A stretch of 64,000 nucleotides of DNA from the NCBI GenBank assembly GCA_036346225.1, contig JARFIW010000115.1, positions 496,001-560,000 on the forward strand, written 5' to 3'. Both the position numbers and the translations under genes were made by a program. The notes under the pieces are model-generated. The model was not told the DNA's origin. It saw only the letters and a program-made list of their open reading frames with translations, and did no database searches. The stretch's first letter is position 1, and each line of letters opens with the position of its first letter. Shown one piece after another: positions 12,341-25,472 of this stretch. The DNA is from Platerodrilus igneus (Eukaryota; Arthropoda; Insecta; Coleoptera; Lycidae).

Positions 12341-13380
12341 ACCGAACGCCTTCGTCGTTTTCGTTGTATTTTAGGGGTGTTTCGAGTTTGAGACGATTAC
12401 ACGGCCGAATTCGCTGTCTAGGTAATCCAGGGTTGCCGTTACAACGCGACTGGGTTCCTAAGGGTACGCGTTTTTGTGGAATTGGAGATTGCTGTTTCGC
12501 GCTTTGCGCTAGGTGATTTTGGAACCGTTTTTACCATTATAGAGGGGCTGGGCCGATTTTTCGAGCCCCTATCGAAGCAACTTTTTGGTCGTGTTTTACA
12601 ATTCAAGGCAGCTGTTCAGAACCTCATCCCTTGCTATTTTTGCTACAATTTCGCCGGATTGGGGATGGCTAACGTAGCTCTAGACACGAGAACAAACCGC
12701 TCATTCTTCTTCTACTTCTGGGAATTGATGTGGCGCCATTTAGTCGCGTTAGAAAGGAATTCGTGTACCTGAAAATACCCCGTCAGGTGCACGCGTTTAT
12801 GTAGTGCAACGTAAGCGAAGAAGTACATGCTACGTTTATCAATTACGTAAGTACTTACAACGCCCAACAACCACTACAGAACAAATAAAACCCCTCGGTT
12901 CTCGTTCATGAATTAAATTAACGAAGGAATGTCGACATCAACGGAAACTTGATATTACTCAACGTTTCTGCGAAACAGCCTTGGAATGCATGCAAAAAGC
13001 AGAAGAGACGCTTATTTTCCCGCCAATACGAGCTCGTACATCCGGTTTATTATATTCACGCGTCGTACACGTGATGCTTAGTCTAGCCCGCCTTAGCAGC
13101 TTGTGGCTCTTCAACTCATCGGGCGCTTTCGTTACTTTCCGCCGTTTGATGTTGCATAAACGACTTGGACTCATCGGGCGCGTTCGTTACTTTTCGCCGT
13201 TTATTATTGAAGTTTTGTAGACATATTTACAGGCGTTTTCTGAAAAAGCTAAATATCAAGATTTCTTAGTAAATTCAGGCGCAACACCTTACGAACTTCC
13301 ATGAGCGCAAACGTTCAAAAGCGAACGCAACCTAACCTAACAAATGTTCGAAACTGTAAGTAAATACCGCTGAAAATTTG
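12340..13380. other. Non-repetitive, CpG-richer segment with no recognised gene
   Basis: About 1 kb of ordinary-complexity sequence lies between arrays. A 98-codon ORF (12476-12772, plus) has no domain I recognise and I do not call it a gene. A small inverted repeat (AGGGGCT...AGCCCCT) lies near 12543-12570. A 55-bp offset duplication containing ctcatcgggcg occurs at 13115 and 13170. A short 'aacctaacctaac' near 13330 looks like two TTAGG-type units but is too short to be a telomere tract. An old degraded mobile element is possible. Confidence 0.5.
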
Positions 13381-13980
13381 CCTGACTGAAACTGGAGGCG
13401 ATTTTTAGCGTCTACGTACACCAAGTGAACGATTTTAAGCTCTTGTAGGTACAAGAAATGATGTTTTGGCGGAAAAAATTGCAAATGAGCCGAACGACTT
13501 GGAAGCGCTTGAGTAACAACTAAAAATGAAATTAATTGAAAGCGACGTTTTAGGAGCGTTTATGTACCAGAAGTGAGCCATTTTAAAGCTGTAAGCGTTG
13601 TACGTACGAGAAACGATGGTTTTTAGCGGCTGCTGTGTGAAAAATCGCAGAGCGGAACGGTTTGTTTAGGTCAAAGTAATGTTTTGGTGGAATGAGCCCA
13701 ACGTCTGGGAGCCGCTTGAATAACAACTAAAATTCAATTAATCGAAACCGGAGACGTTTCAGAAGCGTTTTAGGAGCGTTTACTCACCTGAAGTGAGCTA
13801 TTTTAAAACCGCAAGCGTCGTAGTACAAGAAACGGCGGTTTTAAGCGACTGCAGTGTGAAAAATCGCAGAGCGGAACGGCTTTTGCGCCCCCTAGAATAA
13901 GCACCACTGAAAATTCAATTAATTGAAGACGTTTTTTAAACCGTCTACATACACGACGCCGCTTGTGAGCCTCTGTTGAG
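13380..13980. repeat. Repeat family D, copy block 1
   Basis: Two to three degenerate units of about 200-270 bp. Each runs through 'gaaaattcaattaatt', 'ggagacgttt.agaagcgttt', 'acgtacaagaaacgatg', a 'gcggttttaagcg' segment and 'gaaaaatcgcagagcggaacgg'. The same words recur in the blocks at 22655-23345 and 27362-28154. Family E follows directly. Confidence 0.7.
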
Positions 13981-16900
13981 TATCTGTTTATGGGTTTAAC
14001 GGAACTTTTTGAAAATGAACGATATAAGAACGATAAAAACCTGCCGCAGGGGAAAGTTCCGACGTTCATAATCGGGCCAGCCTGCCGCAGCTGAGTAAAA
14101 TTTTTCAGTTAGGTTTCAAACTTAAACCACGAAACGTCGAGATCAAGCTGCATTTCTAATGCAACTTCATAAATTTAACTGGACTTTTTGAAACCAACGA
14201 TGAGATAAAGTTAGAAACCTGCCGCAGTCGGGATGTTAGCGACTTCTATCGTTCAATTGGGCTTCAAACAAAACGGAAACCACGAAATGTCGAGTTTAAG
14301 AAAACTTTTTGAAAACTATGCGAACAATAGAAACCTGCCGCATCGGAAATTTCCTACGTCCATAATCGGGACAGCCTGCCGCAGTTGGGATGTTACCGCC
14401 TCAAATTTTTTCGATTAGGCTTCAAACAGAAACCATGTAACGTCGAAATCAAGTGGCATATTTTATGAAAGGGTTCATAAATTTAAAGGGACTTTTTAGA
14501 ACCAACGATGAGACAGATGGCAACCTGCCGCAGCCGGGATGTCAGCGACTGCTATCTTGCAATGGGGCTTCAAACCAAACAAATCACGAAATATCGAGAC
14601 CACGCATCTATTCATAAGTTAACGAATCTTTTAAAAATGAACGATAAGAGAACGATAGAAACCCGCCGCAGCGAAAAGTTCCGATCTCCATAATCGGACT
14701 AGCCTGCTGCAGCTGGGAGGTTATCGCATGAACATTTTCAATTAGGTTTCAAACGAAAACCATGAAACGTCGAGACCGCGTGGTGCAACTGCTCATAAGT
14801 TAACGGGAAATTTTGAAAACAACGATGAGAGAATGATGGAAACTCGCCGCAGCTGTTATCTTGCTTTTGGGCTTTAAACCAAACGCAAACCACAAAATGT
14901 TGAGGCCATGCATAACTTTAACAAAACTTTTTGAAAACGAACGATAAGAGAACGGGGGAAAACTGCCGCAGCGTAAAGTTCAACTTCCATAATCTGGCTA
15001 GCCTGCCGCAACTGGGATGTTACCGCGTCAAATTTTTTCAATTAGGCTTCGAACGGAAACCACAAGACATCGAGAGCACGTGACATTTTTAATGTAATTG
15101 TTAATAAGTCGAATGGGAGTTTTTGAAACCAACGATAAGACAAAGATACAAAGCTGCCGCAGCCGGAATATTAGCGACTGCTATCTTTCAATGGGGCTTC
15201 AAACCAAATGGAAATCACGAAATGTCGAGACCACGCATCTGTTCATAAGTTAACGAATCGTTTGAAAATGAACGATAAGAGCACGATAAAAACCCGCCGC
15301 AGCGGGCAAGCCTGCCGCAGCTGGGATGTTGTCGCGTGAAATTTTTTAATTAGGTTTCAAACGGAAACCATGAAACGTCGACCCTGTGATGCAACTGTTC
15401 ATAAGTTTAACGGAACCAACGATGAGAGAATGGTAGAAACCTGCCGCAGCCGGGATGTTAGTGACTGCTACTTTCAATGGAGCTTCAAGCCAAACGGAAA
15501 CCACAAAATGTTGAAGCCACACATCTGTTCATAACTTTAACAAAACATAAGAGAACACCCATCTGTTCATAAGTTAACGGAACTTTTAAAAAATGAACGA
15601 TAAGAGAACGGCAGAAACCTGCCGCAGTGGAAAGTTCCGACGTTCATAATCGAACCAGCCTGCCGCAGCTGAGTGAAATTTTTTCCATTAGGTTTCAAAC
15701 GGAAACCACGAAACGTCGAGATCAAGCTGCATTTATAATGCAACTGTTCATAAATTTAACTGACTTTTTGAAATCAACGATGAGATAAAGTTAGAAACCT
15801 GCCGCTGCCGGGATGTTAGCGACTGCTGTCATTCAATTGGGCTTCAAACAAAACGGAAACCACGAAACGTCGAGACCATGCATCTGTTCATATGTTAACG
15901 GAATTTTTTAAAAATGAACGATAAGAGAACGGCAGAAACCTGCCGCAGTGGAAAGTTTCGACGTCCATAATTGAACCAGGCTGCCGCAGCTGAGAGAAAG
16001 TTTTTCCATTAGGTTTCAATCGGAAACCAAGAAACGTCGAAATCAAGCTGCATTTCTAATGCAACTTCATAAATTTAACTGGACTTTTTGAAACCAACGA
16101 TGAGATAAAGTTAAAAACCTGCCGCAACCGGGATGTTAGCGACTGCTTTCATTCAATTGGGCTCTAAACAAAACAGAAACCACGAAATGTCGAGGCTTTC
16201 AACCAAATGGAAACTACGAAATAACGAGACCACGCATCTGTTCATAAGTTTACAGAACTTTTTAAAAATTAACGATAAGAGAACGGTAGAAACCTGCCGC
16301 AGCGGAAAGTTTCAACCTCCATAATCGGGTTAGCCTGCCACAGGTGGAATGTTACTGAGTGAAATTTTTTCAATTAGGCTTCAAACTGAAACCATTCAAC
16401 GTCGAGACCACGTACCATTTCTAATGCAACTGTTTATAAATTTAACGGGACTTTTTGAAACCAACGATGAGATAGATATAGAAACTTTCCGCAGTCGGGA
16501 TGTTAGTGATTGCTTTCATTCAATTGGGGTTTCAAAACCACGAAATGTCGAGAACATGCATCTGTTCATAAGTTAACGGAACATTTTAAAAATAAACGAT
16601 AAGAGAACGGTAGAAACCTGCCACAACGAAAAGTTCCGACGTCCATAATCGGGCCAGCGTGCCGCAACTGAGTGAAATTTTTTCAATTAGGTTTCAAACG
16701 GCAACCACGAAACGTCGAGATCAAACTGCATTTCTAATGCAACTTCTTAAATTTAACTGGACTTTTTGAAACCAACGATGGGATAAAGTTAGAAACCTGC
16801 CGCAGCCGGGATATTAGCGACTGCTTTCATTCAATTGGGCCTCAAATAAAACAGAAACCACGAAATGTCGAGACGACGCATCTGTTCATGAGTAATGAAA

Positions 16901-19900
16901 ATTTTGAAAATGAACGATAGAAACTCGCCGCAGCGGAATGCTTCGATCCCCATAATCGGGCAAGCTTGCCGCAGCTGGGATGTTACCGCGTGAAATTTCT
17001 TCAATTAGGCTTCAAACAGAAACCATGTAACGCAGAAATCACGTGGATTTTTTAATGTAACGGTTCATAAGTTCAAGGGGACTTTTTGAAACCAATGATG
17101 AGACAGATAGAAACCTGCCGAGTCGGGATGGTAGCGACTGCCATCATTCAATGGGGATTCAAACCAAACGGAAACCACGAAATGTCGAGACAACGCATCT
17201 GTTCATAAGTTAATAAAAATTTTGAAAAGTTCCGATCTCCATAATCGGACTTGCCTGCTGGGATGTTACCGCGTGAATTTTTTCTATTAAATTTCAAACG
17301 GAAACGTCGAGATCGCGTGATGCAATCGCTCATAAGTTTAACGGGAAATTTTGAAACCAACGATGAGAGAACAGTAGAAACCTGCCGCAGCCGGGACGTT
17401 AGTGCTACCTTGCAATGGGACTTCAAACCAAACGGAAACCACGAAATGTTGAGGCCATGCATCTGTTCATAACTTTAACAAAAGTTTTTAAAAATGAACG
17501 ATGGAAAACTGCCGCAGCGTCAAGTTCTGCCTCCATAATCGGGCTAGCCTGTCGCAGCTGGAATGTTACCGCGTCAAAATTTTTTCAATTAGGCATCAAA
17601 CAGAAACCATGAAACGTCGAAATCATGTGACATTTTTGGACTTTTTGAAACCAACGATGAGATATAGATAGAAATCTGCCGCAGTGGGAATGTTAGTGAT
17701 TGCTTTCATTCAATTGGGGCTTCAAACTATACGGAAATCACAAAAAGTGTAGACCACGCATCTGTTCATAGGTTTAACTGAACTTTTTGGAGAACGATAG
17801 AAAGCTGCCGCAGCAAAAAGTTCCGATTTTCATAATTGGACTAGCCTGCTGGGATGTTACCGCGTGAAAGTTTTTCAAATAGGTTTCAAACGGAAACCAC
17901 GAAACGTCGAGACCGCGTGTTGCAACTGCTCATAAGTTTAACGAGAAATTTTGAAACTAACGATGAGAGAATGATGGAAACCCGCCGCAGCTGCTATCTT
18001 GCAATGGGGCTTCAAACCAAACGGAAACCACGAAATGTTGAGGCTATGCATCTGTTCACAACTTTAACAAAACTTTTTGAAAAAGAACGATAAGAGAACC
18101 AGGTAAAACTGCCACAGCGTCAAGTTCCGGGCTCCAGAATCGGGATAGTCTGTCGCAGCTGGGATGTTACCGCATCAAATTTTTTTAATTAGGCTTCAAA
18201 CAGAAACCATGTAACGTCGAAAGCACGTGGCATTTTTAATGTAACTATTCATAAGTTCAAGGGGACTTTTTGAAACCAACGATGAGACAGATAGAAACCT
18301 GCCGCAGTAGGGATGTTAGCGACTGCTTTCCTTCAATGGGGCTTCAAACCAATCGGAATCCACGAAATTTCGAGACCACGTGTTATTATTAATACAACTG
18401 TTCATAAGTTCAACGAGACTTTTTGAAGCCAACGATGAGATAGAGCTAGAAACCTGCCGCAGTCGGGATTTTAGTGATTGCTTTCATTCAATTGGGGTTT
18501 CGAACCACACGGAAACCATGAAATTTTGAGAACACGCATCTGTTCATAAGTTAACGAAACTTTTTAAAAATGAACGATAAGAGAACGATTGAAACCTGCC
18601 GAAACGGAAAGTCCTGACGTCCATAATTGGGCCAGCCTGCCGCAGCTGAGTGCAATTGTTTCAATTACGTTTCAAACAGAAACCACAAAACGTCGAGATC
18701 AAGCTACATTTCTAATGCAACTGCTCATAAATAAGACTGGCCTTTTTGAAACCAACGATGAGATAAAGTTAAAAACCTGCCGTAGCCGCGATGTTAGCGA
18801 CTGCTTTTATTCAATTGGGCTTCAAACAAAACGGAAATCACGAAGTGTCGAGACCACGCATCTGTCCATAAGTTTAAGAAAACTTTGTGAAAATCAACGA
18901 TGAGAACGATAGAAACCTGCCGCAGCAGAAAGTTCCAACCTCCAAAATCGGGCAAGCCTGCTGCAGCTGGGGTTACCGCGTGAAAATTTTCAACTAGGTT
19001 TCAAACGGAAACCATGAAATGTCGAGACTGCGTGATGGAACTGTTCATAAGTTTAACGGGACATTTTGAAACTAACCATGAGAGAATAGTAGAAACTTGC
19101 CGCAACGGGATGCTAGCGACTGCTATCTTTCAGTGGGGCTTCAAACCAAACGGATGCCACGAAATGTCGAGACTGCGTGTCATTTTTAATGCAACTGTTC
19201 ATAACTTTAACAAAACTTTTTGAAAATGAACGATAAGAGAACAATGGAACACTGCCGCAGCGTCAAGTTACGGACTCCAGAATCGGGATAGTCTGTCGCA
19301 GCTGGGATGTTACCGCATCAAATTTTTTTAATTAGGCTTCAAACAGAAACCATGTAACGTCGAAAGCACGTGGCATTTTTAATGTAACTATTCATAAGTT
19401 CAAGGGGACTTTTTGAAACCAACGATGAGACAGATAGAAACCTGCCGCAGTAGGGATGTTAGCGACTGCTTTCTTTCAATGGGGCTTCAAACCAAACGGA
19501 ATCCACGAAATGTCGAGACCACGTGTTATTATTAATACAACTGTTCATAAGTTCAACGAGACTTTTTGAAGCCAACGATGAGATAGAGCTAGAAACCTGC
19601 CGCAGTCGGAATGTTAGCGATTGCTTTCATTCAATTGGGGTTTCGAACCACACCGAAACCATGAAATTTTGAGAACACGCATCTGTTCATAAGTTAACGA
19701 AACTTTTTAAAAATGAACGATAAGAGAAGGATTGAAACCTGCCGAAACGGAAAGTCCTGACGTCCATAATTGGGCCAGCCTGCCGCAGCTGAGTGCAATT
19801 GTTTCAATTACGTTTCAAACAGAAACCACAAAACGTCGAGATCAAGCTACATTTCTAATGCAACTGCTCATAAATAAGACTGGCCTTTTTGAAACCAACG

Positions 19901-22655
19901 ATGAGATAAAGTTAAAACCTGCCGTAGCCGCGATGTTAGCGACTGCTTTTATTCAATTAGGCTTCAAACAAAACGGAAATCACGAAGTGTCGAGACCACG
20001 CATCTGTCCATAAGTTTAAGAAAACTTTGTGAAAATCAACGATAAGAACGATAGAAACCTGCCGCAGCAGAAAGTTCCAACCTCCAAAATCGGGCAAGCC
20101 TGCTGCAGCTGGGGTTACCGCGTGAAATTTTCAACTAGGTTTCAAACGGAAACCATGAAATGTCGAGACTGCGTGATGGAACTGTTCATAAGTTTAACGG
20201 GACATTTTGAAACTAACCATGAGAGAATAGTAGAAACTTGCCGCAACGGGATGCTAGCGACTGCTATCTTTCAGTGGGGCTTCAAACCAAACGGATGCCA
20301 CGAAATGTCGAGACTGCGTGTCATTTTAATGCAACTGTTCATAACTTTAACAAAACTTTTGAAAATGAACGATAAGAGAACAATGGAACACTGCCGCAGC
20401 GTCAAGTTACGGACTCCAGAATCAGGATAGTCTGTCGCAGCTGGGATGTTACCGCATCAAATTTTATTAAAATTAGGCTTCAAACAGAAACCATGTAACG
20501 TCGAAAGCACGTGGCATTTTTAATGTAACTATTCATAAGTTCAAGGGGACTTTTTGAAACCAACGATGAGACAGATAGAAACCTGCCGCAGTAGGGATGT
20601 TAGCGACTGCTTTCCTTCAATGGGGCTTCAAACCTCAAGGAAACCACGAAATTTCGAGACCACGTGTCATTATTAATACAACTGTTCATAAGTTCAACGA
20701 GACTTTTTGAAGCCAACGATGAGATAGAGCTAGAAACCTGCCGCACCCGGGATGTTAGTGATTGCTTTCATTCAATTGGGACTTCTAATCACACGGAAAC
20801 CACGAAATGTTGAGAACACGCATCTGTTCATAAGTTAACGAAACTTTTTAAAAATGAACGATAATAAAACGATAGAAACCTGCCGCATCGGAAAGTTCCG
20901 ACGTCCATAATCGAGCCAGCCTGCCGCAGCTGAGTGAAATTTTTTCAATTAGGTTTCAAACGGAAACCACGAAACGTCGAGATCAAGTTGCATTTATAAT
21001 ACAACTGTTCATAAATTTAACTGGACTTTTTAAAACCAACGATGAGATAAAATTAGAAACCTGCCGCAGTTGGGATATTAACGACTGCTTTCATTCAATT
21101 GGGCTTCAAAGAAAACGGAAACCACGAAATGTCGAGACCACGCATCTGTGCATAAGTTTAAGAAAACCTTTTGAAAATCAACGATAAGAGAACGATAGAA
21201 ACCTGCCGCAGCGGAAAGTTCCGACTTACATAATCGGGCTACCCTGCCGCAGCTGGGATGTTATCGCCTGACATTTTTTAATTAGGTTTCAAACGAAAAC
21301 CATGAAACATCGAGACCGCGTGATGCAACTGTTCATAAGTTTAACGGGACATTTTGCAACCAACGATGAGAGAATAAACTTGTCGCAGCCGGTATGTTAG
21401 TGACTGCTGCTTTCAATGGGGCTTCAAACTAAACGGTAACCACGAAATGTTGAGGGCATGCATCCGTTCATAAGTTTAACAAAACTTTTTAAAAATGAAC
21501 GATAAAGAGAACGAGGGAAAACGGCCGGAGCGTCAAGTTCCGACCTCCATAATCGGACTGGCCTGGAGCAGCTGGGATGTTACCGCTTCAAATTTTTTCA
21601 ATTAGGCTTCAAACAGAAACCATGTAACGTCGAAATCACGTGTAATTTTTAATGTAACTATTCATGAGTTCAAGGGGACTTTTTGAAACCAACGATGAGA
21701 CAGAGGTAGAAACCTGCCGCAACCGGGATCTTAGTGACTGCTTTCTTTCAATGGGGCTTCAAACCAAACGAAAACCACAAAATGTCGCGACCACGTATCA
21801 TTTTTAATGCAACTGTTCATAAGTTCAACAGGACTTTTGAAACCAACGATGAGATAGAGATAGAAACCTGCCGCAGTCGGGATGTTAGTGATTGCTTTTA
21901 TTCAAATGGGGCTTCAAACCTCACGGAAACCACGAAATGTTGAGAACACGTATCTGTTCATAAGTTAACGGAACTTTTTAAAAATGAACGATAAGAAAAC
22001 GAAAGAAACCTGCCGCAGCGGAAAGTTCCGACGTCCAAAAACGGGCCAGACTGCAGTAGCTGAGTGAAATTTTTTCAATTAGGTTTCAAACGGAAACCAA
22101 GAAACGTCGAGAGCACGTGACATTTTTAATGCAACTGTTCATAAGTTCAACGGGATTGCTTGAAACCAACGATGAGATAGATACAGAAACCTGCCGCAGC
22201 TGGGATGTTAGCGACTACTTTCATTCAATTGGGCTTCAAACAAAACAGAAACCACGAAATGTCGAGACCACGCATCTATTCAGAAGTTTAAGAAAATCAA
22301 CGATGAGAACGATAGAAACCTACCGCAGCTGGGATGTTAGCAACTGCTATCTTTTAATGGATTCAAACCAAACGGAAATCACGAAAAGTCTAGACCACGC
22401 ATCTGTTCATAGGTTTAACGGAGCTTTTTGGAAATGAACGATAAGATAACGGCAGAAACCTGCCGCAGCAGATAGTTCCAACCTCCATAATCGGGTTAGC
22501 CTGCCGCAGCTGGGGTGCTGCTGAGTGAATTTTTCTCAATTAGGTTTCAAACAGAAACCAAGAAACGTCGAGACCATATGGCATTTTTAATGCAAATGTT
22601 CATAGGTTTAAGCGGGCTTTTAGAAACCAACGATAAAGATAGAAACCTGCCGCAC
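13980..22655 (+). repeat. Satellite array E, direct arm, about 330-bp dimeric unit
   Basis: The array has about 26 units. Each unit contains two related half-units, both ending in 'gaaacctgccgcag', plus a third box in 'agcctgccgcagctgggatg'. Shared half-unit words are 'caaacggaaaccacgaaa.gtcgaga', 'gttcataagtttaac' and 'actttttgaaaccaacgatgaga'. The CTGCCGCAG box is better conserved than the sequence around it. The inverted arm is at 28800-33750. ORFs such as 20029-20430 are periodic read-through. Confidence 0.9.
18130..20760 (+). repeat. Higher-order 1143-bp repeat within array E (about 2.3 copies)
   Basis: The phrase gggatagtctgtcgcagctg occurs at 18142 and 19285 (1143 bp apart), with a third start near 20424. 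ORFs 18589-18903 and 19732-20013 share their first 60 or so residues. Identity between the 1.14-kb copies is far above that between adjacent monomers. The third copy diverges after about 20760. Confidence 0.85.
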
Positions 22656-23345
22656 GTTGTGTGTACGTACGTACGTAAAAAACGATGGTTTTGAGCTGCT
22701 ATTGTGGGAAAAATCGCAGAGCTGTGAGTCGGCTGTTAGAAAAACGTTGAGCAAAACGCTCTGTCTCTCGAATAGACCACTGTAAATTCACTTAATACAA
22801 CCTGGAGACGCTTCTAAGGCATCTACGTACATGAAACGCCTTTTTTGAGCCAAAAAAACGATCTAATTGTTATTAGAAAAGTTGAAAATGAGCGGGACAG
22901 ATTTGAATATCGTAAGTAGGTATCTTTTTTTTTTAAATAGTGGTAAAAGATTTTATATCCGATGTGTGGGACTCTTCCTTGCCGAAGCAAGGACATATCC
23001 GCTAAAAATCCCCTTTGGTGAACTCGAGATCCGTTGTCACAGACTTTATAAGTATCCCGTGACACGAAACGTCTTTTTCTTATTGCTTTAAGCGTCGTAC
23101 GCCAAAAAATTATATAATTGTACAAAAATTGAAAATGAGCGGGGCGTTTTCGAATATGTAAGCAACTGAAAGTTAAATTAATCAAAGTTGGAGCTGTTTT
23201 TGATGCATGCACGTTCACAGGTTCACGAAGCGTCGTACGTACAAGAGAGCCTTACGTATAAGAGCGTTGCACGCACAAGAAACGATCATTTTAGGGGTTG
23301 CAGTACAGAGCGAAACGGCTTCAACTTGCCCTGCTATCAAAAATT
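22655..23345. repeat. Repeat family D, copy block 2 (left of the retrotransposon)
   Basis: Family E stops at a truncated 'cctgccgca' and D words resume: the self-complementary gtacgtacgtacgt, 'aaaaacgatggttttgagc', 'gaaaaatcgcagagc', 'ggagacgcttctaaggc'. The block is interrupted at 23345 by the retrotransposon and continues at 27362. No gene is visible. A 131-codon minus ORF (22823-23218) matches nothing I know. Confidence 0.65.
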
Positions 23346-23359
23346 GATTGATTGATTGG

Positions 23360-23734
23360 AAGGGTGTCAAAGCCATGCGCACTTAGGCCTCTGTGTGGAC
23401 CCATTGTGCTACCTTCTTAAACCTGGTTTTAAATCACTCGGCCATCCGAGCTTACAGACGAACCTGAAGATATCGGTCCAGAGCGTGTTGCTAATTCTAG
23501 CGGTGTTTAGCCAGAATTCACCTAACATGGATCCTATGAGGTTGGCGAGTGCTCTGCTGTGTCCTCATCCCGTTGACAAATGAGACAGGTTGGGTTCTCT
23601 GATAAACCCAATCTGTGCATGTGCTTTTTTACCTTGCAATGCCCAGTCAAAACACCTACTAAGGGTCGTACTTTTTGTCTTGGCAAGCCTATGCAAAGTT
23701 TCCCATTTTTTGTCGAAGGAGACTTAATGAACAT
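23360..23734 (-). pseudogene. Retrotransposon ORF2 C-terminus with zinc-knuckle-like motif
   Basis: The minus frame 23534-23734 contains LVGVLTGHCKVKKHMHRLGL followed by a C-x2-C-x8-H spacing (CLICQRDEDTAEH). This is the form usually found downstream of RNase H in I/R1/LOA-type elements, where it is a likely nucleic-acid-binding region. The reading frame differs from the upstream RNase H piece, with a frameshift near 23720. A degraded coding tail continues towards the element's 3' end at about 23360. In an active element this would be the end of the single Pol polyprotein. Confidence 0.7.
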
Positions 23735-24246
23735 TTTTGCCTGTCGGCAATATTTCCTTTGTACATCTCTCGCAATGGCGATGGTAGGTTCTCTGTCTTA
23801 TCATGGTAAATAGCACAGATGGCGAAACAGAGACCGAATGGCTCTCGTCCGATAAAACTCTGAGTCGATCCTTGTCTCGCCAAGGCGTCAGCCTGCTCAT
23901 TATCGTATTTATCTGAGTGACCCTTGATCGAGGCCAGCTCGAGGTTATTAGAGTAAAAAGCCCGTTCAAGAGTGAGGTGGCACTGAAGTACCACCTGTGA
24001 AAGGATCTTCTGCCTATTTAGGGCCTTTAAAACTGCCCTGCTATCTGTGGAATTGCGTATGGTTTTATTTTGAATACCTAGTTCCAAAATAACACTGGCA
24101 CCTTGTGTGATCGCAGTGACTTCTGCTTGGAAAACAGTTGCCTGCGTTCCCAACGCTATACTTTCTTGAAGGTCTAGTTATCTGCCCCTGTACCTTCCTT
24201 CGTTCTTGATCCATCTGTGAAGATGAATGTATCTGCTGGAATCACG
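23689..24246 (-). pseudogene. Degraded RNase H domain of the retrotransposon
   Basis: The first catalytic aspartate region reads FTDGSRTKEGTGA at about 24185-24225. It is followed by an in-frame stop and a frameshift. The main part, in frame 24153-23689, carries QAEV (catalytic Glu), STDSRAVLKAL (second Asp, normally SDSQA), KGHS (His) and NEQADALAR (last Asp). All signature residues of a type I RNase H are still recognisable, but in two frames. In a live element this domain removes the RNA template during reverse transcription. Confidence 0.8.
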
Positions 24247-24249
24247 TCT

Positions 24250-24604
24250 TCAGGGTCCACACAGATCTTGCAGTGCTTCTTGAATATTAGTTTGAGTGTA
24301 ATTGAGTCGACCATGACAATCCAAGAGTGGCATTGTTATCAACGCATCCTTTAAGATATTCTGATGTCTCCCATCGTCTCCCTTATTGTTCCACAATCCT
24401 TTAACTCTGTGCCGCTCTTGAGCCACCTCCTCCACATGCAGGTCTAACGGAGGGAGGCTCAAGATGGTCTAAGGCCGCAGTTGGTGTGGATTTCATTGCG
24501 CCCGTGATGCTGAGACAGGCTAGTCTTTGTATGTGCGTAAGTTTTTTAGCTGCGTTAACTTGTCTGGTTCGGGGCCACCAAACAACACGTCCAGAGCATA
24601 GCAT
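24250..24604 (-). pseudogene. RT thumb/connection region of the retrotransposon
   Basis: The first half (24604-24470) reads VVWWPRT, then AAKKLTHIQRLACLSITGAM and STPTAALD, the typical post-RT connection of insect R1/LOA-type polyproteins. A frameshift near 24470 moves the rest (LPPLDLHVEEVAQERHRVKG and onward) into frame 24462-24250. The segment joins the palm region in the same frame across a single in-frame TAA stop at about 24608, probably a mutated arginine codon. Confidence 0.75.
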
Positions 24605-24607
24605 AGG

Positions 24608-25102
24608 TTATACTACTGCAGTGTATAGCTTTTGGTAAAAGCCCCAAAGTTTGCCTATGGCACGTCTGCGTTGCCAGAACACTGTGCTAGCTTTCGTAAC
24701 TCTTATCCATTTCAGTTTCTTATCAAGTATAATACCCAAATACTTTACTCTCTTTGAAGGGGTTAGGGATGTTTGAAAAAGTGATGGTAATCTGGTTACC
24801 GTTAATTTTCTTTTGCTGGTAAACAAGACTAGCGAGGTCTTGTTTGGATTTATAGTCAAGGAGTTTTCCACGCACCATCGTTCAATTAGCTCTAATGCTG
24901 TTTGCATTAAATTGCACAGCACTTGCTCATATTTGCCAACTACTACATTAGCCAGGTCATCAGCAAACCCCACCGTGTAGAAGCCGGCCCCATTAAGACG
25001 ATGTGGCAGGTTGTCAACTACCCGGTTCCATAGTAGTGGTGACAATACGCCACCCTGAGGACAGCCTTTAGCTACCGCCTTGCATAAGGAAGTGTTTCCC
25101 AC
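24608..25102 (-). pseudogene. Reverse transcriptase palm (motifs B-E)
   Basis: A 164-codon open stretch contains KGCPQGGVLSPLLW (motif B, residues 12-25), GFADDLA (motif C; FADD at residues 46-49, nt 24956-24967), NPNKTSLVLFT (motif D) and VKYLGIILDKKLKW (motif E). Both catalytic aspartates of FADD are present. It ends at an in-frame TAA just before the connection region. It is out of frame with the upstream block at 25116-25472 and so cannot make a working enzyme. Confidence 0.85.
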
Positions 25103-25115
25103 ACAGACATGTACT

Positions 25116-25472
25116 TTACGGCAGGTTAGGTACTATTGGATTAACTGCCTGAGAATGTTCTCTCATAACTTTATCAACACTTTCAAAGGTGGTTTCACTA
25201 AACGCGCCTTCAATATCTATGAATACCCCTAAGGTTGACATATTGTTCTTGAGGGATTTCTCGATCCGCCCTACCACAGTGTGTATGGCAGACTCTGTAG
25301 ACGTCCCTGGTATATAGGCATGTTGGTTTTGGTGAAGAGGATGGTACTGCCGAATCCCTTCCCTGTCGCACAATCTTTCCACCGTCTTTAACAAAAAGGA
25401 TGTTAGACTGATTGGGCGATAGGATTTGGCCAAGGAGTAGTCCTTCCGTCCTGGTTTAGGAATGAAGACCAT
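25116..25472 (-). pseudogene. Reverse transcriptase fingers/palm (blocks 1 to A)
   Basis: The frame reads VFIPKPG, SYRPISLTSFLLKTVERL, then HPLHQNQHAY and TESAIHTVVGRIE. It continues with motif A (LGVFIDIEGAFSETTFESV), whose first catalytic Asp is in FIDIEGAF. The end of this frame loses the expected 'W-I..ML.R' stretch and shifts frame before motif B at 25102. This copy belongs to the main body of the element. Confidence 0.8.

Noticed and set aside
12476..12772. 98-codon plus ORF in the unique segment
   Set aside because: No recognisable domain, no splice or conservation evidence, and a length expected by chance in GC-richer DNA. Not annotated as a gene.
13325..13345. Possible insect telomere repeat (aacctaacctaac)
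   Set aside because: Only about two and a half TTAGG-type units; too short to support a telomere or interstitial telomeric tract.
13980..22655. CRISPR-like pattern: conserved CTGCCGCAG boxes separated by other sequence
   Set aside because: The intervening sequence is itself repeated and homologous between units. The context is a eukaryotic satellite, and no cas genes are present.
22867..23218. Overlapping ORFs of 74 and 131 codons in family D block 2
   Set aside because: No domain, overlapping on opposite strands in a degenerate repeat; likely chance ORFs.
23360..23813. Plus-strand ORFs (23356-23583, 23580-23813) across the retrotransposon
   Set aside because: They are antisense shadows of the minus-strand Pol remnants.
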